Below are positions 40,901 through 49,393 of a DNA stretch of 64,000 bases, piece by piece. The DNA comes from Lysobacter enzymogenes (GTDB lineage: Bacteria; Pseudomonadota; Gammaproteobacteria; Xanthomonadales; Xanthomonadaceae), in NCBI RefSeq assembly GCF_017355525.1, contig NZ_CP067395.1, positions 558,001 to 622,000 on the forward strand. Direction: 5' to 3'. Below the pieces are notes generated by a model that was given only the letters and a program-made list of their open reading frames with translations, did no database searches and had not been told where the DNA came from. Position numbers and translations under genes: made by a program. Positions within the stretch are counted from its first letter, which is position 1. Each line of letters begins with the position of its first letter.

Positions 40901-43900
40901 GCGCGGCCTCGGCGATACGCTGCTCAAGGTCGAAGCCGGCCGTCTGCTGGCGCGCGCCTGGAACAGCGCGGCGCTGACGCAGGCCGCGTCGCCGGAGTCG
41001 CCGTTCAAGGACGAGGGCGTGTACCTGATCAGCGGCGGCCTCGGCGGGCTCGGCAAACTGTTCGCGCGCGAAATCCTCGCCGCGACCGCCGCCGCGACCG
41101 TCGTGCTGACCGGCCGCGCCGAAGCCGGCGCCGCGCAACACTCCGAATTGCAGGGCTTGAGCGAAGCCTGGGCGATCGCGCCGCAGCGCCTCGCGTACCG
41201 CCGGCTGGATCTGGCGGACCGCGCCGCCGCGACCGCCGCGGTCGCGGCCATCGCCGTCGAATTCGGCGGCTTGAACGGCGTGATCCACAGCGCCGGCATG
41301 CTCGACGACGGCCTGATCCGCAGCAAGAGCGCCGAGCGCTTCGCGCGCGTGCTCGAACCCAAGGTCGCCGGCAGCGTCCATCTCGATCTGGCCACCGCTG
41401 GGCACGAGCTCGATTTCTTCGTCCTGTGTTCCTCGCTGGCCGGTGCGCTCGGCAATGCCGGCCAGGCCGACTATGCGGCGGCCAACGCGTTCATGGACCG
41501 CTACGCCGCGCAGCGCAACGCGTGGGCGCGCGCGGGACTGCGCCGCGGCCATAGCCTGTCGGTCGGCTGGCCGCTGTGGCGTGACGGCGGCATGCACATG
41601 GACGAACAGGCGCTGGCCGCGCTGACCCGCGCCTCGGGCATGACCGCGATGGGCACCGACACCGGCCTGCGCGCGTTGGCGCAGCTGCTGTCGCTGCGCG
41701 CCGATCATGCGCTGGTGCTGGAAGGCGAGACCGCGCGTCTTCGCCGTTCGCTGCAGCGCCGCGCGGCCGCGCCTGCGGCGCCGCTCGAAGCGCCCGCGCC
41801 AGCGCCGGCCGGCGCCGACGGCGAACGGCTGCTGGCGGCTGCGCAGCGCTGGGTCGCCGGCGAATTCGCCAGCCTGCTCAAGCTGCCGGCGCACGAAGTC
41901 GACCCCAAGGCGCCGCTGGAGAAGTACGGCATCGACTCGGTGCTGACGATGAAGCTGACCCAGCAGCTGGAGCGCAGCTTCGGCCCGCTGTCGAAGACGC
42001 TGCTGTTCGAATACCAGACCGTCGCGAGCCTGGCCGCCTACCTGGCCGGCGCCTTCGCCGCGGCGATGCGCGAAAAGACCGGCCTCGGCGCCGCCGCCCC
42101 GGCGCCCGCTGCGGCGATGGCGCCGGTGGCCGCCGCGCCCGCGCGCAGCCGCGTCGCCGCACGCATGCAGCGCGCCGGCGCGTTCGCGCGCGAAGCCGGC
42201 GAGGACGACATCGCCATCGTCGGCGTCGCCGGCCGCTATCCGCAGGCCGCCGACCTGGAGCAGTTCTGGGACAACCTGCGCAGCGGCCGCGACAGCGTCA
42301 CCGAGGTGCCGGCCGAGCGCTGGGACCACGCGCGCCTGTTCGACCCGCAGCGCAACCGCGCCGGCAAGACCTACAGCAAGTGGGGCGGCTTCCTCGACGG
42401 CGTCGACCGCTTCGATCCCTTGTTCTTCAGCATCTCGCCGCGCGAAGCGGAACTGATGGATCCGCAGGAGCGGCTGTTCATCGAGACCGTGTGGGAGACC
42501 CTGGAAGACGCGGGTTACGCCAAGGACGGACTGGCGCAGCGCCGCGTCGGCGTCTACGTCGGCGCGATGTGGGGCCAGTACGAGCTGTACGGCGTCGGCG
42601 CCGAACACGCCGGCGTGCCGAGCTCCTCGTTCGCCTCGATCGCCAACCGGGTGTCGTATTTCTTCGATTTCCACGGCCCCAGCCTGGCCCTGGATACGAT
42701 GTGCTCGTCCTCGCTGACCGCGATCCACCTGGCCTGCGAGGACTTGCGCAAGGGCACGGTCGAGGCCGCCATCGCCGGCGGCGTCAATCTGTCCCTGCAT
42801 CCGAGCAAGTACCTGAGCCTGAGCCAGGGCAACTTCGCCTCCAGCGACGGCCGCTGCCGCAGCTTCGGCGCCGACGGCGACGGCTACGTGCCGGGCGAGG
42901 GCGTCGGCGCGGTGCTGCTCAAGCCGCTGCGCCGCGCGCTCGCCGACGGCGACCGCATCCATGCGACGATCAAGGCCAGCGCGATCAATCACGGCGGCAA
43001 GACCAACGGCTACACCGTGCCCAATCCGGTCGCGCAGGGGCAGTTGATCCGCGAAACCCTGCAGCGCGGCGGCATCGACGCGGCCAGCATCGGCTACATC
43101 GAAACCCACGGCACCGGCACCTCGCTCGGCGATCCGATCGAGATCGCCGGTTTGAGCCGCGCGTTCGCCGGCGACGGCGGCGCGCCGGGCTCGTGTCCGA
43201 TCGGTTCGGTCAAGTCCAATATCGGCCACCTTGAAGCGGCCGCCGGCATCGCCGCGGTCAGCAAGGTGCTGCTGCAGTTCCGCCACGGCGAGCTGGCGCC
43301 GTCGCTGCATGCGCAACCGCGCAACCCGCATATCGACTTCGACGCCACCCCGTTCCGGGTGCAGACCGAGCTGCAGGCCTGGGCGCGCCGCGGCGACGCC
43401 GCGCACCGCGCCTGCGTGAGCTCGTTCGGCGCCGGCGGCTCCAACGCGCATCTGGTGCTGGAAGAATTCCGCGAGCGCCGCATCGAGGCCGCGCCGCGGC
43501 CGGAGCTGTTCCTGCTCTCGGCCAAGAGCCGCGAGGCCTTGCGCACCTATGCGGCGAAGACGGTTGCGGAACTGGAGCGCAGCGACGCGGCCTGGGCCGA
43601 TATCGCCTTCACTTCGCAGGTCGGCCGCACGCCGATGAGCGAGCGGCTGGCGGTCGTCGCCGGCGATCTCGCCGGCCTGCGCCAGCGCCTGCGCGACTGG
43701 CTCGATGCCGACGGCGCCGCCGCCGGCGCCGATATCCAGCAGGGCAGCACCCGCGACGCGGCGGCGGGCGCGGCGGCGTTGATCGAAGGCGAGGCCGGTG
43801 CGGCGTTCCTGCAACTGGTGCTGGAACGGCGCGATCTGGAGCGCCTGGCCAAGCTGTGGATCGCCGGGGTCGAGATCGACTGGGCGCAGTTGCATCGCGG

Positions 43901-46900
43901 CGCGCAGGTACGGCGCGTGCGGCTGCCGACGTATCCGTTCTCGCGCGAACGCTACTGGATCCGCGCGGCGGCGCCGATCGACGCGGTCGCGACGCAGCCC
44001 GCCGCGGCGGCGCCGCAGCCGGCCGCATCGCAGCCGGCCGCGCCGGCGCAACGGCTGCATTACCGCAGCGCATGGCGCGCCGCACCGATGCCGTCGGCGC
44101 AAGCCGACGCGCCCATCGCCGGTCCGCTGTTGCTGCTCGACGCGGGCGAGGCGCTGTCCGCCGAGTTGGGCGGGCGCTGCGACGGCGAAACGATCGCGGT
44201 CGAGTTCGGCGCCGGGTTCGCCGAATCCAGCCGCAACCGCTTCACAGTCGATCCGTCCTGCGATGCCGACTTCGACCGCTTGGCCGAGGCGCTGGAAGCC
44301 GCCGGCGCCTTGCCGCGTGCGCTGGTGCATCGCGTCGCCGGCGACGGCGCCACCGAGGCGCAGCTCGAGCGCGGCGTGTTCGCCCTGCATGCGCTGTGCC
44401 GCGCGCTGATGCGGCGCAAGCCCGGTCACGCCCTGCGCATCGTCGCGCTGCGCGCCGGCGCCGAAGCGGCGCCGGCGCATCTGGCGCTGGGCGCGTACCT
44501 CGGCAGCCTCGCGCTGGAACACGCCAAGTTCTCCGGCAAGACGCTCGCGCTCGGCGCCGATGCCGGCGACGCCGAAATCGCCGCGCGCGTTGGCGCCGAA
44601 CTGACCGAGCCGGAATGGCGCGGCGCCGACGTGCGCTACACCGCGGCCGGACGCGAAATCCGCCGGATCGAGCGCCACGCCGCGCAGGCGGCGACGGCTT
44701 CGATGAGCAAGCAGGACGGCGTCTATCTGATTACCGGCGGCCTCGGCGGCCTCGGCTATCTGTTCGCCGAGCACCTGGCCCGCAGCTGCCGCGCGCGCCT
44801 GGCGCTGAGCGGCCGCTCGCCGCTCGACGCGGCGCTGGAACAGCGCCTGCAGCGACTGCGCGCGCACGGCGGCGAAGCGATCTACGTGCAGGCCGACGTC
44901 GCCGACCCGGCCCAGGCCGAAGCGCTCGCCGCCGCCGCGCGGTCGCGGTTCGGCCGCATCGACGGGGTGATCCACAGCGCCGGCGTGCACCGCGACGCGT
45001 TCGCGCTGAACAAGGACCGCGCGGCGATGCGCGAGGTGTTCGCGGCCAAGATCCACGGCAGCGAGAACCTCGACCGCGCGACCCGCGCCGACGCGCTCGA
45101 TGCGTTCGTGCTGTTCTCGTCGGTGGCCGGCATCGCCGGCAACGCCGGGCAGTGCGATTACGCCTACGCCAACCGCTTCCTCGACGGTTTCGCCGAACAG
45201 CGCCAGGCGCTGGCGGCGGCGGGCGAACGCAGCGGCCGCAGCGTGTCGATCGCCTGGCCGTTCTGGCAGGACGGCGGCATGCGCATGGCCGAGGCCGATC
45301 TGGCGCTGTTGCGCGCGCGCGCCGGCATCCAGCCGCTGCCGACCGAGGCCGGGCTGCGCTATTGGGACGAGTTCCTGGCCACCGACCTGAGCCATGCCGT
45401 CGCGATGTACGGCGCGGCACCGCTGATCGACGCGCACTTGATGCCGTCGGCCGCGGCCCGGCCGGCCGCTGCGTCGCCTGCGCCCGCCATCGACGGCGCG
45501 GATCTGCGTGAAGCCTCCGAGCAGTACCTCAAGGGCTTGCTCAGCGAGGAGATCCGCCTGCCGGTGGAGCGCATCGACGCGCAGGAGCGGTTCGAAGCCT
45601 ACGGCGTGGATTCGATGATGATCGGCCGCCTCAATCTGGCGCTGGAGCGCGATCTCGGCGAGCTGCCGAAGACGCTGTTCTACCAGTACGCGAGCATCGA
45701 GGAGCTGGCCGCGTACCTGCGCCAGGACGCCGCGGCCGCGCTGGGCCGGTTGCTGATGCCGGCCGCCGCCGCGGCGCCCGCGCAATCCGCAGCGCCCGCC
45801 GCGGCGCCGGCGCCTGCGATAACGATGCCCGCACCGGCATTCGCGAACGCCGCCGCGGACGAACGCATCGCGATCATCGGCCTGCACGGCCAGTTCCCCG
45901 GATCGCCGGACCTCGACGCGTTCTGGGATCGGCTCAGCCAAGGCCGCGACCTGCTCGGCGAGGTCCCGGCCGAACGCTGGGACGCGCAGGCCTGGTTCGA
46001 CGCCGATCCGGACAAGGCCCGCGACGGCAAGATCTATTGCAAACGCGGCGGCTTCCTCGACGACTTCGACAAGTTCGACGCCGCGTTCTTCGGCATCGCC
46101 GCCGAAGACGCGCGCAGCATCGATCCGCAGGAGCGCCTGTTCCTGCAATCGGCATGGTCGGCGCTGGAAGACGCCGGCTACACCCGCGAGCGGATCAAGC
46201 GCCGGTTCCCGAAGGCGCGCAGCGCAGACGTGGGCGTGTTCGCCGGCGTGACCACCAACTCCTACCACCTGCTCGCACCGGAGCAGGCGCTGCGCGGCAA
46301 CAGCGTGGCGCCGGCGGCGATGCCGTGGTCGATCGCCAACCGGGTCTCGTACTTCTTCGACCTGCAAGGCCCGAGCCTGCCGGTCGACACCGCCTGCTCG
46401 TCGTCGCTGGTGGCGCTGCACCAGGCCTGCGAAAGCCTGCGCCGCGGCGAATGCCAGTTGGCCATCGCCGGCGGCGTCAACCTCTACCTGCACCCGTCCA
46501 AATACCAGTCGCTGTGCCGCCGGCGCATGCTCGCCACCGGCGAAGCCTGCCGCAGCTACGGCGCCGGCGACGACGGCTTCATCCCCAGCGAAGCGGTCGG
46601 CAGCGCGGTGCTCAAGCCGCTGAGCCGCGCGATCGCCGACGACGACCGCATCCTCGGCGTGATCGCCGCCAGCGCCTGCGAACACGGCGGCCGCGCCAAC
46701 GGTTACGCGGCGCCGAACCCGAACTCGCAGGCGGCGCTGATCGCGCAGACCCTGCGCAAGGCGGGCCTGCGCGCGGATGCTATCGGCTATGTCGAAGGCC
46801 ACGGCACCGGCACCCAGCTCGGCGACAGCCTCGAAGTCGCGGCGCTGAGCCAGGCGTTCCAGGCCGACGGCGTGGGCGTCCAGTCGTGCGCGCTCGGCTC

Positions 46901-48599
46901 GGTCAAGTCCAACCTCGGCCATTCCGAATCGGCCGCCGGCATCACCGGCGTGGCCAAGGTGCTGTTGCAGTTCCGCCACCGCCGGATCGCGCCGAGCCTG
47001 CATGCGCGCGAGGCCAATCCGAACATCGATTTCGCCGCGACGCCGTTCCGCGTGCAGCACGAACTCGGCGACTGGAGCGCGGCCGACGGACAGCCGCGCC
47101 GGGCCCTGATCAATTCGTTCGGCGCGGGCGGCGTCAACGCCTGTCTGGTGCTGGAGGAGTATCAGGCGCCGCTGGCGGCGGTCGCCGATGCGCGGCCGCG
47201 GCTGTTCCTGCTGTCGGCCAGGGACGATTCGCGCCTGCGCGAGAGCGCGGCGCGGCTGCATAAGCGCATCGCCGGCGACAGCGCGATCGATCCGGCTGCG
47301 CTGGCCTACACCTTGCAGACCGGTCGGGAAGCGATGGAGTCGCGTCTGGCCATCGTCGCCGCCGACGCGGATGGCTTGTTGCGCGAACTCGAACTGTACG
47401 CCCGCGGCGAAGCCTCGGCCGCGGCCCTGCGCGGCCGCGTCGAAGCGCACCAGCGCCAGCGCTCGCTGAAGCCGGAGCAGCGCGAGCGCCTGTTGGCCGC
47501 GCGAGCGCAAGACGACTGGGCGGCGCTGGCGCAGGCCTGGATCGAAGGGCAGGCGCTGGACTGGGACGAACTGCAGGACCCGCAGCCGCCGCGTCCGCTG
47601 TCGTTGCCCGCGTATCCGTTCGCGCGCGAACGCCATTGGGTCGCCGACGATGCGCCCGCTTCGCCGGTCGTCGCGCAAGCCGCCCAGGCGCAGCCGGCCG
47701 CGCTGCATCCCTTGGTCGCGACCAACGCGTCCACGCTCAAGGAAGTCTGCTTCGCCTCGTGGCTGTCGGGCGAGGCCTACTACGCCCGCGACCACCGCGT
47801 CGACGGCGCGATGTTCTTCCCGGGCGCGGGCATGCTCGAAATCGCCTGCGTCGCCGGCAGCCTCGCCGGCGAGCACAGCGTAATCGCGCTGGAGGACGTG
47901 GTCTGGAACCAGCCGCTGCGGCTCGCGCCGGGTCGGCGCCTGGTCAAGACCTTGCTCAAGGCCGGCCAGGACGGCGCCGATTACCTGATCGTGTCGCTGG
48001 ACGAAGACAACGAGCGGGTCGTGCACAGCGAAGGCCGGATCGGCTACGGCCATCCGCGCGCGCACGGGCGTTCGGCGCCGGCGCCGGTCGCGCTCGCGCC
48101 GCTGGTCGCGGGCGCGCGCCGCACGCTGCAAGGCGCCGACTGCTACCGCGAACTCGAACGCGCCGGTTTCCAGTACGGCCCGAGCTTCCGCACCATCCGC
48201 CAGCTGCACATCGGCGACGGCTATGCGCTGTCGGCGCTGAAGCTCGACGACGCGCTGCTCGGCGAATTCGATCAGTACCTGCTGCATCCCAGCCTGATCG
48301 ACGGCGCCTTGCAGACCGTGCTCGGCGTGGTCGGCGACGGCGAGGCCGCGGCGCCGCACCTGCCGTTCGCGCTCGGCAGCCTGCGCCGCCTGCGTCCGCT
48401 GACGCCGTCGTGCTACGCGCTGGCGCGGCCGTCGGCGACGGCCGCCGGCGGTCCGGCGGACGTCAAGCAGTTCGACATCCAGTTGCTCAGCGAGTCGGGC
48501 GAAGTGCTGGCGGCGTTGAACAAGTTCTACGTGCGCGCCTTGCGCGGCGCCGCGGCCGATGCCGACGGCAGTGCCGGGCGCGTGGCGGTGGCCGAATGA
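34950..48599 (+). CDS. trans-AT polyketide synthase PKS3 (modules 7b to 10)
   Basis: 4549 residues. It begins with a docking helix (1-30, MDFIEFVVDQLKLGRLSRED) followed at once by a DH, completing the module whose KS ends PKS2. Domains: DH7 38-330 (His69, Asp252); KR7 340-755; ACP7 798-880 (Ser836); KS8 935-1370 (Cys1112); DH8 1554-1830 (His1585, LHPALLDCALQ); KR8 about 1840-2265 with GMLDDGL, B-type; ACP8 2291-2370 (Ser2330); KS9 2419-2840 (Cys2585); KR9 about 3030-3495, no DH; ACP9 3517-3600 (Ser3555); KS10 3637-4075 (Cys3816); DH10 4251-4535 (His4282, Asp4451). It ends about 14 residues after the DH with no ACP, thioesterase, reductase or obvious docking helix. The only upstream spacer is 88 bases. 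The stop overlaps the start of the hydrolase gene (ATGA). Confidence 0.97.
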   Translation: MDFIEFVVDQLKLGRLSREDVLDLIRQFSTRPAGASPRLHPLLHRNASDLHRQCYGSSFDGSEPFLADHQVVADGVAAKVLPGVAYLEMARAAVADALPELEGAQRVRLRDVVWLKPIEVAQRRDVFVVLWAGEGEGEQGALAGFEIISVADGDGDDGAAQETVHCRGEACLADDAPQALDLAALRARMAGGRLDAAAIYPAYRRMGMAFGPAHQAVAQVLQGERELLATLVLPESVRASLSDYRLHPSLLDGALQAAIGLLGDLDELPQRPSLPFALDSLTVWAPCAARMQAWIRPSQGSAAGDKVSRLDIDLCDEDGRLCAQLRGFASRTFHGAVGASAPAGEMVVATPVWRASALPAQAAAFAGEHQVWSCGLDEAAVQALQAQLPTAVCRALPMDADDAATDYAACAQAVLERLKSMLAGLAGKQAFVHLVLADSEAARMQAGLSGLLKSAALEHPGLHAQVLWLAHEASAQALSAQLSAEVRANPEPNVRYRDGVREALAWEELAASAAAPQAFRDNGVYLISGGLGGLGGLFAREILAQTAQARVVLSGRAEASSEIDGRLDALADDAAARARLSYLRLDLADAAHVEAGIAAILAAHGRLDGIVHSAGLVRDGLIAHKRSEDLAEVLAPKVAGSVHLDRASRALDLDFFALFSSGAAAIGNVGQGDYAAANGFLDRYAAHRQALVAVGQRRGRSLAIDWPLWRDGGMRMPAAAQAAMQAGTGMRPMATANGMAAFQRSLAGGAAQTLVIEGEPARIRAAVFGADAQDDAEVADEPSAAVAVVAPAAADAPADRAARLADFLRKQFAEHFKLPYRKIDPRAPFDKYGMDSILAMDLTRQLEKSFGALSKTLFFEHQTLQELTEHLLVAHAATVAKLFAESAPSPAPPVAVAVQARTAVPAARSRGPRSPSPSLPARARAQTGGAQAPTAEPIAIVGLSGRYPQSPDLDAFWRNLSGGVDCVTEVPPERWDWREYYSADRSVDGAHYSKWGGFIEGVDEFDPLFFNIPPVDAEFIDPQERLFLQHAWMAVEDAGYTRAALQIPSDTGLPGEVGVYVGVMYGEYQLFGAEASLQGPRVGVPVSYASIANRVSYLLNLHGPSMTLDSMCSSSLTAIHLACQDLRSGRTALAIAGGVNVSIHPNKYLILSAGQYISGDGHCQSFGEGGDGYIPGEGVGAVVLKRLSEAQRDGNPIYGLLRGSALNHGGRTHGYSVPNPKAQASVIRRALRECGTDARHVSYVEAHGTGTKLGDPIEIAALTDVFRQYTQDRQYCAIGSAKSNIGHCESAAGIAGLTKVLLQMKHAQIAPSLHSAALNPHIDFASSPFEVNQRLRPWDAPTLDGRRLPRIAGISSFGAGGSNAHLIVEEYLAPAQTEPAPHATCVVPLSARTVRQLRQKVADLAAVVERAIDADAAPLDLAALAYTCQLGREPMDARVAFLADSPAALAAKLGAYLRDETGIEDCYSGPAEAGLDSLGALADDEEMQATVERWIARGALARVAELWARGLAVDWSKLHGGRAPRLMSLPAYPFARDRYWIAQPDRSRGQAATRLHPLLHANTSDIYQQRYASRFDGSEFFLADHRIDSGDGVRRKLLPAAAYLEMLRAAAELAVPAEAAPRKLSVHDLIWERPLIVDGANAVSTSLQVGDDGAIEMEIASDAADGAEDEPVVHCRARAQWAPAQAVEALHLAELRARMGGGRLEPAHIYAAFEGMGIHYGGSFRGIAAIARGEAELLAELHVPAAGQGGYALHPALLDCALQACVGLLGDPAALAAPAVPFALDAAEIHGACAARMFAWVRRGEGEGIDIDLCDGAGAVCLRLRGLMLRELRGDERNGALIAQPVWEAAAADAAADAAPGETWVTLCNPDSIAPAQLAAAMPAARIAAWNLPTGNGEPAALADRYRAAALACFAQAQELSARAGGEPVDCQWVVAHDGDDAILAGLAGLLDTLRQEQPQVRAQLLLTEPGLDAETLAAQLRAARGLGDTLLKVEAGRLLARAWNSAALTQAASPESPFKDEGVYLISGGLGGLGKLFAREILAATAAATVVLTGRAEAGAAQHSELQGLSEAWAIAPQRLAYRRLDLADRAAATAAVAAIAVEFGGLNGVIHSAGMLDDGLIRSKSAERFARVLEPKVAGSVHLDLATAGHELDFFVLCSSLAGALGNAGQADYAAANAFMDRYAAQRNAWARAGLRRGHSLSVGWPLWRDGGMHMDEQALAALTRASGMTAMGTDTGLRALAQLLSLRADHALVLEGETARLRRSLQRRAAAPAAPLEAPAPAPAGADGERLLAAAQRWVAGEFASLLKLPAHEVDPKAPLEKYGIDSVLTMKLTQQLERSFGPLSKTLLFEYQTVASLAAYLAGAFAAAMREKTGLGAAAPAPAAAMAPVAAAPARSRVAARMQRAGAFAREAGEDDIAIVGVAGRYPQAADLEQFWDNLRSGRDSVTEVPAERWDHARLFDPQRNRAGKTYSKWGGFLDGVDRFDPLFFSISPREAELMDPQERLFIETVWETLEDAGYAKDGLAQRRVGVYVGAMWGQYELYGVGAEHAGVPSSSFASIANRVSYFFDFHGPSLALDTMCSSSLTAIHLACEDLRKGTVEAAIAGGVNLSLHPSKYLSLSQGNFASSDGRCRSFGADGDGYVPGEGVGAVLLKPLRRALADGDRIHATIKASAINHGGKTNGYTVPNPVAQGQLIRETLQRGGIDAASIGYIETHGTGTSLGDPIEIAGLSRAFAGDGGAPGSCPIGSVKSNIGHLEAAAGIAAVSKVLLQFRHGELAPSLHAQPRNPHIDFDATPFRVQTELQAWARRGDAAHRACVSSFGAGGSNAHLVLEEFRERRIEAAPRPELFLLSAKSREALRTYAAKTVAELERSDAAWADIAFTSQVGRTPMSERLAVVAGDLAGLRQRLRDWLDADGAAAGADIQQGSTRDAAAGAAALIEGEAGAAFLQLVLERRDLERLAKLWIAGVEIDWAQLHRGAQVRRVRLPTYPFSRERYWIRAAAPIDAVATQPAAAAPQPAASQPAAPAQRLHYRSAWRAAPMPSAQADAPIAGPLLLLDAGEALSAELGGRCDGETIAVEFGAGFAESSRNRFTVDPSCDADFDRLAEALEAAGALPRALVHRVAGDGATEAQLERGVFALHALCRALMRRKPGHALRIVALRAGAEAAPAHLALGAYLGSLALEHAKFSGKTLALGADAGDAEIAARVGAELTEPEWRGADVRYTAAGREIRRIERHAAQAATASMSKQDGVYLITGGLGGLGYLFAEHLARSCRARLALSGRSPLDAALEQRLQRLRAHGGEAIYVQADVADPAQAEALAAAARSRFGRIDGVIHSAGVHRDAFALNKDRAAMREVFAAKIHGSENLDRATRADALDAFVLFSSVAGIAGNAGQCDYAYANRFLDGFAEQRQALAAAGERSGRSVSIAWPFWQDGGMRMAEADLALLRARAGIQPLPTEAGLRYWDEFLATDLSHAVAMYGAAPLIDAHLMPSAAARPAAASPAPAIDGADLREASEQYLKGLLSEEIRLPVERIDAQERFEAYGVDSMMIGRLNLALERDLGELPKTLFYQYASIEELAAYLRQDAAAALGRLLMPAAAAAPAQSAAPAAAPAPAITMPAPAFANAAADERIAIIGLHGQFPGSPDLDAFWDRLSQGRDLLGEVPAERWDAQAWFDADPDKARDGKIYCKRGGFLDDFDKFDAAFFGIAAEDARSIDPQERLFLQSAWSALEDAGYTRERIKRRFPKARSADVGVFAGVTTNSYHLLAPEQALRGNSVAPAAMPWSIANRVSYFFDLQGPSLPVDTACSSSLVALHQACESLRRGECQLAIAGGVNLYLHPSKYQSLCRRRMLATGEACRSYGAGDDGFIPSEAVGSAVLKPLSRAIADDDRILGVIAASACEHGGRANGYAAPNPNSQAALIAQTLRKAGLRADAIGYVEGHGTGTQLGDSLEVAALSQAFQADGVGVQSCALGSVKSNLGHSESAAGITGVAKVLLQFRHRRIAPSLHAREANPNIDFAATPFRVQHELGDWSAADGQPRRALINSFGAGGVNACLVLEEYQAPLAAVADARPRLFLLSARDDSRLRESAARLHKRIAGDSAIDPAALAYTLQTGREAMESRLAIVAADADGLLRELELYARGEASAAALRGRVEAHQRQRSLKPEQRERLLAARAQDDWAALAQAWIEGQALDWDELQDPQPPRPLSLPAYPFARERHWVADDAPASPVVAQAAQAQPAALHPLVATNASTLKEVCFASWLSGEAYYARDHRVDGAMFFPGAGMLEIACVAGSLAGEHSVIALEDVVWNQPLRLAPGRRLVKTLLKAGQDGADYLIVSLDEDNERVVHSEGRIGYGHPRAHGRSAPAPVALAPLVAGARRTLQGADCYRELERAGFQYGPSFRTIRQLHIGDGYALSALKLDDALLGEFDQYLLHPSLIDGALQTVLGVVGDGEAAAPHLPFALGSLRRLRPLTPSCYALARPSATAAGGPADVKQFDIQLLSESGEVLAALNKFYVRALRGAAADADGSAGRVAVAE
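45858..48560 (+). other. Terminal KS10-DH didomain without ACP or release domain
   Basis: KS10 keeps Cys3816 (DTACSSSL), the first His in EGHGTGTQLGDS (Gly replaces the usual Ala) and NLGHSES. DH10 has DHRVDGAMFFPG and LHPSLIDGALQ, so both look catalytically intact. Module 9 supplies a KR but no DH, which matches the split 'dehydrating bimodule' logic known in trans-AT PKSs, where the DH after the next KS dehydrates the previous hydroxyl. What is odd is that the second half of the bimodule has no carrier. Confidence 0.8.
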
Positions 48600-49333
48600 C
48601 CGCGGGACAGGCCGCCGGAAAGATTCCGCCGCCGCCGTTCGCGTCGGCCGCATCCGCCGTCGCCCAGCCGGAAGTCGTCGTGCTGCACGTCGCCCGCGGC
48701 TTCATGAAGAACAACAACTACCTGGTGATCGACCCGGCGACGCGCCAGGCGGTGCTGGTCGACCCGGCCTGGGAAATCGAGGTCGTCGAAGCCGCGCTGG
48801 CCGAACACCGCGCGCAACTGCGCGGCATCCTGCTGACCCACGCGCATTTCGACCACATCGATCTGGCCCGGCCGCTGTCGCAGAAGTACGCCTGCCCGGT
48901 GTGGATGTCGTGGCGCGAGATCGCCGCGTCGGGCTTCCAGGCCGAACGTTTGATCGGCATCGACGAGACGCCGTGGTCGCTGGGGCGGCTGACGATCGAG
49001 CCGATCTCCACGCCGGGCCATACCCCGGGCTGCGTGTGCTACCTGATCGGCGATCACCTGTTCTGCGGCGACGTTCTGTTCGCCGAAGGCTGCGGCATCT
49101 GCAAGGACGTCGACGCCGCGCACGCGATGTACGACAGCCTGTGCCTGCTCAAGCGGCGCCTGTCCGCGCACACCCGCATCTATCCCGGCCACACCTATGT
49201 GCGGCCGCCGGGCCGCAGTTTCGCCGAAGTGCTCGGCTGCAACCTGTACCTGCAGTTCCGCGATCGCGACAGCTTCGCCGCTTACCGCCTGCGCAAGGGC
49301 CAGAGCGAACGCAAGCTGTTGGATTTCAAATGA
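48596..49333 (+). CDS. Metallo-beta-lactamase-fold hydrolase (PksB/BaeB-like)
   Basis: 245-residue glyoxalase II-type hydrolase. The metal motif HAHFDH is at residues 82-87, followed by TPGHTPGCVCYL, the FCGDVLF aspartate and the late histidine of YPGHTY. The start is ATG 48596, which overlaps the PKS3 stop and gives normal family length; the frame extends upstream only as a shadow of PKS3. Homologues are frequent in trans-AT PKS clusters, and BaeB-type proteins act as thioester hydrolases on acyl carriers. With no thioesterase anywhere in the cluster, translational coupling to PKS3 makes it a candidate for chain release or for clearing stalled chains. It appears to be cytosolic, with no signal peptide. 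Confidence 0.9.
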   Translation: MTAGQAAGKIPPPPFASAASAVAQPEVVVLHVARGFMKNNNYLVIDPATRQAVLVDPAWEIEVVEAALAEHRAQLRGILLTHAHFDHIDLARPLSQKYACPVWMSWREIAASGFQAERLIGIDETPWSLGRLTIEPISTPGHTPGCVCYLIGDHLFCGDVLFAEGCGICKDVDAAHAMYDSLCLLKRRLSAHTRIYPGHTYVRPPGRSFAEVLGCNLYLQFRDRDSFAAYRLRKGQSERKLLDFK

Positions 49334-49393
49334 CCCATCCGGCCGCGCCGGCCCGCGCCGTCGCCGCCGCTCCTTGAACGTGAGAGGTAGAAC

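Noticed and set aside
47700..48599. Thioesterase or carrier at the end of PKS3
   Set aside because: I looked for a GxSxG thioesterase and for an ACP serine motif after KS10. Only a complete DH is present.
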